Translations under genes and position numbers: made by a program
Shown: positions 60,930 to 64,000 of the stretch, in pieces
Layout of the letters: every line of letters starts with the position of its first letter
How positions within the stretch are numbered: position 1 is the first letter of the stretch
Notes under the pieces: generated by a model
What the model saw: the letters and a program-made list of their open reading frames with translations, nothing else
The model's database searches: none
What the model was told of the DNA's origin: nothing
Source of the DNA: Massilia frigida
GTDB taxonomy: Bacteria > Pseudomonadota > Gammaproteobacteria > Burkholderiales > Burkholderiaceae_D
Length of the DNA: 64,000 nt
Direction of reading: 5' to 3'
NCBI RefSeq assembly: GCF_011682175.1
Contig: NZ_WHJG01000009.1
Coordinates: forward strand, 142,121 to 206,120

Positions 60930-62152
60930 AGCATGAAAGACAGACCATCCTCATCGTTGACGATGTTCCCGCCAATATCGGCGTGCTCGTCGAGTTCCTC
61001 GAAGAGAAACAATTCCGGGTGCTGGTCGCCCGCGATGGCGAAGAAGGGCTGGAGCGCTGCCGCCTGGTTCAGCCGGACCTGGTCTTGCTTGACGTGATGA
61101 TGCCCGGCATCGATGGCCTGGAGACTTGCCGCAGGCTGAAGCAGGACAGCGAGACGGCCCGGATTCCCGTTATCTTCATGACCGCCATGACCGACAGCGA
61201 CAACGTGGTGGCAGCCTTCGAGGCGGGAGGTGTCGACTACGTGACCAAGCCGATCCGCCTCACGGAAGTGCTGGCGCGCATCAACACACACCTGGCCCTG
61301 CGCGAGATGCACAGGCAGCTCTCGGCCCAGAACGCGCTGCTGCGAGAAACGAACGATCGCCTTCTCCAGGCCGAAAAGATGGCGGCGATCGGACAGCTCG
61401 CCGCTGGCGTCGCTCACGAGATCAACAACCCGATCGGCTTCGTCAACTGCAACTTGGGGAGCCTGCAAACCTACGTCACGACCTTGTTCGGCGTGATCGA
61501 CGACTTCCAGCAGGCGGCCAGCGCCACGCATGCGGTCGCGGCGCGCATGGCGGAACTGAACGAAGCGGCCGAGGTCGACTTCATCCGCCACGATTTCGCG
61601 ACACTGATGAGCGAGTCGCGCGACGGCCTGCAGCGCGTGAAAGACATTGTCCAGTCGCTCAAGGACTTCTCGCACGCCGACAATGCCGACACCACCTTCG
61701 CCGACTTGCATCAGGGCCTGGACAGCACCCTGCGCATTGTCAGCAGCGAGATCAAGAACAAGGCCGACGTCGTCAAGGAGTACGGCGACTTGCCCCCCGT
61801 CGAGTGCATCTCCTCCCAGCTCAACCAGGTTTTCATGAACCTGCTCGTCAATGCCGCCCATGCGATCGCCGCCAGGGGCGTGATCACGATACGCACCGGC
61901 CGGGCCGGGCAATGGATTTGGATCGAAATCGGCGACACCGGCACCGGCATGGACGCCGAGACCATCCATCGCATTTTCGACCCCTTCTTTACGACCAAGC
62001 CCATCGGCATCGGAACCGGCCTGGGCCTGTCGGTCTCGTACGGGATCGTGAAACGCCACGGCGGCCGCATCGAGGTCCACAGCGAACCGGGCAAGGGCAG
62101 CCGATTCACCGTTCATCTTCCTATCCAGCGAGAGCCTCGGCATGAGCCATAG
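60926..62152 (+). CDS. REC-HisKA-HATPase soluble kinase
   Basis: This 408-residue protein has an N-terminal receiver ('LVLLDVMMPGIDG'), a coiled coil, an H-box of the NtrB/ATP-binding type ('GQLAAGVAHEINNPIGFV') and an ATPase domain ('NLLVNAAHAI', 'GTGLGLSVSYGIV'). It has no membrane segment. It overlaps the hybrid kinase by 4 bp and the next gene by 11 bp, so phosphate may pass between the two kinases. Confidence 0.92.
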   Translation: MKHERQTILIVDDVPANIGVLVEFLEEKQFRVLVARDGEEGLERCRLVQPDLVLLDVMMPGIDGLETCRRLKQDSETARIPVIFMTAMTDSDNVVAAFEAGGVDYVTKPIRLTEVLARINTHLALREMHRQLSAQNALLRETNDRLLQAEKMAAIGQLAAGVAHEINNPIGFVNCNLGSLQTYVTTLFGVIDDFQQAASATHAVAARMAELNEAAEVDFIRHDFATLMSESRDGLQRVKDIVQSLKDFSHADNADTTFADLHQGLDSTLRIVSSEIKNKADVVKEYGDLPPVECISSQLNQVFMNLLVNAAHAIAARGVITIRTGRAGQWIWIEIGDTGTGMDAETIHRIFDPFFTTKPIGIGTGLGLSVSYGIVKRHGGRIEVHSEPGKGSRFTVHLPIQREPRHEP

Positions 62153-63377
62153 CACCACAGCGCACCTGACATTCCCGCCGCTACGCACACTGCGCAACTA
62201 TCTGTGCGGCGGCCTGCTGCTCGCCGGCACCGGCTTCGCCGGCGCCGCTGATACGCCGGCGTCGCCACTCGATATCGGAGGAGCGGTACGCTTCAACTAC
62301 GTCTACAAGAGCTGGCAGCCCGAGCATCCGCACGGATTCGTCGGCCTCGATACAGTGCGCCTGGACGTGAAATACGACGACGGATACCTGATCGGGTCCG
62401 CCCAATATCGCTACAACCGCTTTCCTGCCGGCCAGGGTGGGTACACCAATCATTTCCTGCATCATGGCTGGGCGGGAGTGCGCTTTGGCGACAAGAGCGA
62501 ATTGCACGTCGGTCTCGACAAGCTGCCGTTCGGCCTGCTCCCCTTCGCTTCCAACAACTTCTTCGAATCGATCGCCTACTATCTCGGCTACGAGGATACT
62601 TACAACTTGGGGCTCAACTATGCGTGGCGCAGCGGCCCGGTGGAATGGCGACTCGCCTACTTTCCACGCGATGGCGGCGCGTACGGTGGCGGCGGTAACA
62701 CCGCGCGCGCCTCGAACCGGTATTCCTTCAACATCGTGCCGGACGATGACAAGCAAGGTTACGGGACGGGACAAGGTGACCTCGAGCGCGACACCCTGGT
62801 CGCGCGCGCGGCCTGGCAGGTGGGGGGGCAGGCGAACACAGAACTTGGCCTTTCCATCCTGAGCGGCGCGATCCGCAGCAATACCGGTGCCCGGAGCCGG
62901 CGCAGCGCGGCAGCGATCCATGCCAAAGGCAGTCATGGGCCGTGGACGCTGATGGCCGAGGCGCTGTATTACAACAATGCCACGCGGCACCTGCCTGGAG
63001 AGACGTTCGGAGGGCTTGAGCCGAACAGCTTTGTGATGCTGGGTGCCTTCGGCTACCCGTATCCGGTGGCAGCGAAGGGGATTGTGTACGTAACCAACGT
63101 GAGTTACGACATCGCCGGCAGCGTGGGCCCGTTCACCGGCTTCAAACTCTATAACGACTATAGCGCACTGAAGAAGAAGAGCGGCGGCTTCAAGGGCTCG
63201 CTGCAAAATGTGACTGGGCTGAGTTTTTCCTCAGGTAAATGGTTCTTCTATGCCGACTTCATGCTCGCGAAGCACCAGCCATATATGTCGGCAGATTTTG
63301 GCGGATTTGCGGCGGCGTCGCCGCTTCATGACAGCTTTTCGCATCGCATCAATCTTCAAGCGGGGTATTACTTCTGA
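62142..63377 (+). CDS. Outer-membrane beta-barrel (porin-like) protein
   Basis: This 411-residue protein has a long basic N-terminus and a signal peptide ending near 'GFAGAADTPAS'. Alternating polar/hydrophobic strands follow ('AVRFNYVYKSW', 'TVRLDVKYDDGYLIGSAQYRY', in part 'RLDVKYDDGYLIGS'). The C-terminus 'INLQAGYYF' ends in Phe, as barrel-assembly substrates do. It overlaps the kinase gene by 11 bp. It may admit the ligand sensed by the upstream binding protein. Confidence 0.8.
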   Translation: MSHSTTAHLTFPPLRTLRNYLCGGLLLAGTGFAGAADTPASPLDIGGAVRFNYVYKSWQPEHPHGFVGLDTVRLDVKYDDGYLIGSAQYRYNRFPAGQGGYTNHFLHHGWAGVRFGDKSELHVGLDKLPFGLLPFASNNFFESIAYYLGYEDTYNLGLNYAWRSGPVEWRLAYFPRDGGAYGGGGNTARASNRYSFNIVPDDDKQGYGTGQGDLERDTLVARAAWQVGGQANTELGLSILSGAIRSNTGARSRRSAAAIHAKGSHGPWTLMAEALYYNNATRHLPGETFGGLEPNSFVMLGAFGYPYPVAAKGIVYVTNVSYDIAGSVGPFTGFKLYNDYSALKKKSGGFKGSLQNVTGLSFSSGKWFFYADFMLAKHQPYMSADFGGFAAASPLHDSFSHRINLQAGYYF

Positions 63378-63534
63378 TCGCTTCCCTGGCAACAAGCTGC
63401 GGTTCGGCGAGGTGCGTAGCGGTTTCCGGGACCAAGCAAAAAGGCGTGCAAGCGAACGTGCTGGCGTTGGAATCGATGGGACGGCTTTTTCTGTGTGCGC
63501 TTTGACGGTTCATACTTTAATCGATAGGGGATTT

Positions 63535-63891
63535 GTGACTTACATCATTGTCGATTTCGAGGCGACCTGCTGCAACGAAGGGCAGGTTGCGAGAGATGAA
63601 ATGGAGATCATCGAGATCGGTGCGGTTGCTTTGTACGGCGATGGCCCCTCCACGTATGGACAGTTCCAGGCGTTCGTCAAACCAGTTCGACACGCGCAAC
63701 TGACGGCCTTTTGCAAGCAGCTGACAAACATCTCGCAGCAAAAGGTCGACAGCGCCGATTCCTTTAGCGCGGTGATGGGGCGCTTCTCCACGTGGATAGA
63801 TTCATTCGATAATCCGATTTTTTGCAGTTGGGGCGACTACGACAAGCACCAGTTGCGGCAAGACTGCGGGTACCCCCCTGTGTCAGGATAG
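63535..63891 (+). CDS. 3'-5' exonuclease (DEDD), truncated by an insertion
   Basis: This reading frame gives the N-terminal ~112 residues of an ERI-1/KapD-type exonuclease. 'YIIVDFEATCC' carries the first Asp-Glu pair, 'EIIEIGAVAL' follows, and 'FCSWGDYDKHQLRQDCGY' has a later Asp. Then the sequence turns to 'PPVSG' and a stop at 63889, where the family continues for 60 or more residues. The start is GTG at 63535 with AGGGG upstream. The missing end is best explained by the IS that begins here. Confidence 0.75.
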   Translation: MTYIIVDFEATCCNEGQVARDEMEIIEIGAVALYGDGPSTYGQFQAFVKPVRHAQLTAFCKQLTNISQQKVDSADSFSAVMGRFSTWIDSFDNPIFCSWGDYDKHQLRQDCGYPPVSG

Positions 63892-64000
63892 ATGTCGCGT
63901 GATTTAATTCATAAAAACCGCACCGGGGGCGGAGTAAAGACATGTTGTGAATCGTTATCCCGCAGAGCGCAAGGAATCCATTTTAAGGCAGATGATGCCG
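63872..64000 (+). mobile_element. Left end of an insertion sequence, continuing beyond the window
   Basis: From about 63872 the exonuclease similarity ends and a transposase reading frame starts soon after (63947). The left tip may be near TGTCAGGATAG (63880). The right end is outside the window, so neither the inverted repeat nor a target duplication can be checked. Confidence 0.5.
63947..64000 (+). CDS. Transposase N-terminus (IS3 OrfA-like), partial
   Basis: A GTG at 63947 opens 18 codons, reading VNRYPAERKESILRQMMP up to the window end. This resembles the start of helix-turn-helix transposase subunits of IS3-type elements. A GGAG run lies about 12 nt upstream. The identification rests on a short stretch. 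Confidence 0.5.
   Translation, partial: MNRYPAERKESILRQMMP

Noticed and set aside
1..64000. CRISPR arrays, tRNA or rRNA genes
   Set aside because: I saw no regularly spaced short repeats and no cloverleaf or rRNA-like sequence. The 274-bp pair is too long and has only two copies.

Overview
The window is GC-rich and gene-dense, with short intergenic gaps and many 1 to 11 bp start/stop overlaps. It looks like the chromosome of a betaproteobacterium of the Oxalobacteraceae, probably the Massilia/Telluria/Duganella group. Grounds for this inference: a PEP-CTERM exported protein, long-form LeuA, the tsaB-rimI-UDG-DUF1853 run, an LplT-type transporter, alr-radA, several composite c-di-GMP enzymes and hybrid histidine kinases. 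I ran no search, so the genus is a guess.

The most coherent system is selenium/sulfur imidazole metabolism. The left edge (1-1703) carries the end of egtD (hercynine synthesis) overlapping egtB (sulfoxide synthase), the ergothioneine route. At 13883-17166 lies a selenoneine cluster: a selenophosphate synthase (senC/selD type), a selenosugar synthase (senB) and a divergent, EgtB-like selenoneine synthase (senA). SenA uses the hercynine that EgtD makes, so both the C-S and C-Se branches sit within 17 kb.

Region by region. 2.6-3.7 kb: two 96 percent identical 274-bp units, each a promoter, a 35-codon ORF and a terminator, flank an apparently frameshifted zinc-ribbon/L7-L12-like gene. 3.9-6.8 kb: two propeller-like proteins, then a SUKH-3 immunity-type gene behind a frameshifted remnant. 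6.9-10.3 kb: haloacid dehalogenase and a membrane protein/TPR/AAA+ ATPase operon. 10.4-12.4 kb: leuA with a 300-nt leader holding two short ORFs rich in rare CTA leucine codons. 12.5-13.8 kb: DUF1428 and PEP-CTERM proteins. 17.9-23.7 kb: a three-gene phosphorelay/c-di-GMP operon whose kinase has a recently duplicated PAS domain. 24-30 kb: rhlE, mltD and small DUF proteins. 30.4-36 kb: a GGDEF-EAL sensor and a Tat-exported molybdenum hydroxylase subunit.

36-43.3 kb is a seven-gene minus-strand run of exported or membrane proteins (three DUF2059 paralogues, a duplicated-half membrane protein, Sel1/TPR proteins). 43.5-54.7 kb is mostly housekeeping: thioredoxin, tsaB, rimI, UDG-like, DUF1853, lplT, alr and radA, then PilZ, a FliD-like protein and a glutamine-synthetase-like enzyme. 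54.7-57.6 kb is a degraded accessory patch (SRPBCC remnant, inverted-repeat mini-element, beta-lactamase-fold hydrolase). 57.9-63.4 kb is an apparent operon of binding protein, hybrid kinase, REC-kinase and outer-membrane barrel. The right edge shows an exonuclease gene cut by an insertion sequence that runs out of the window.
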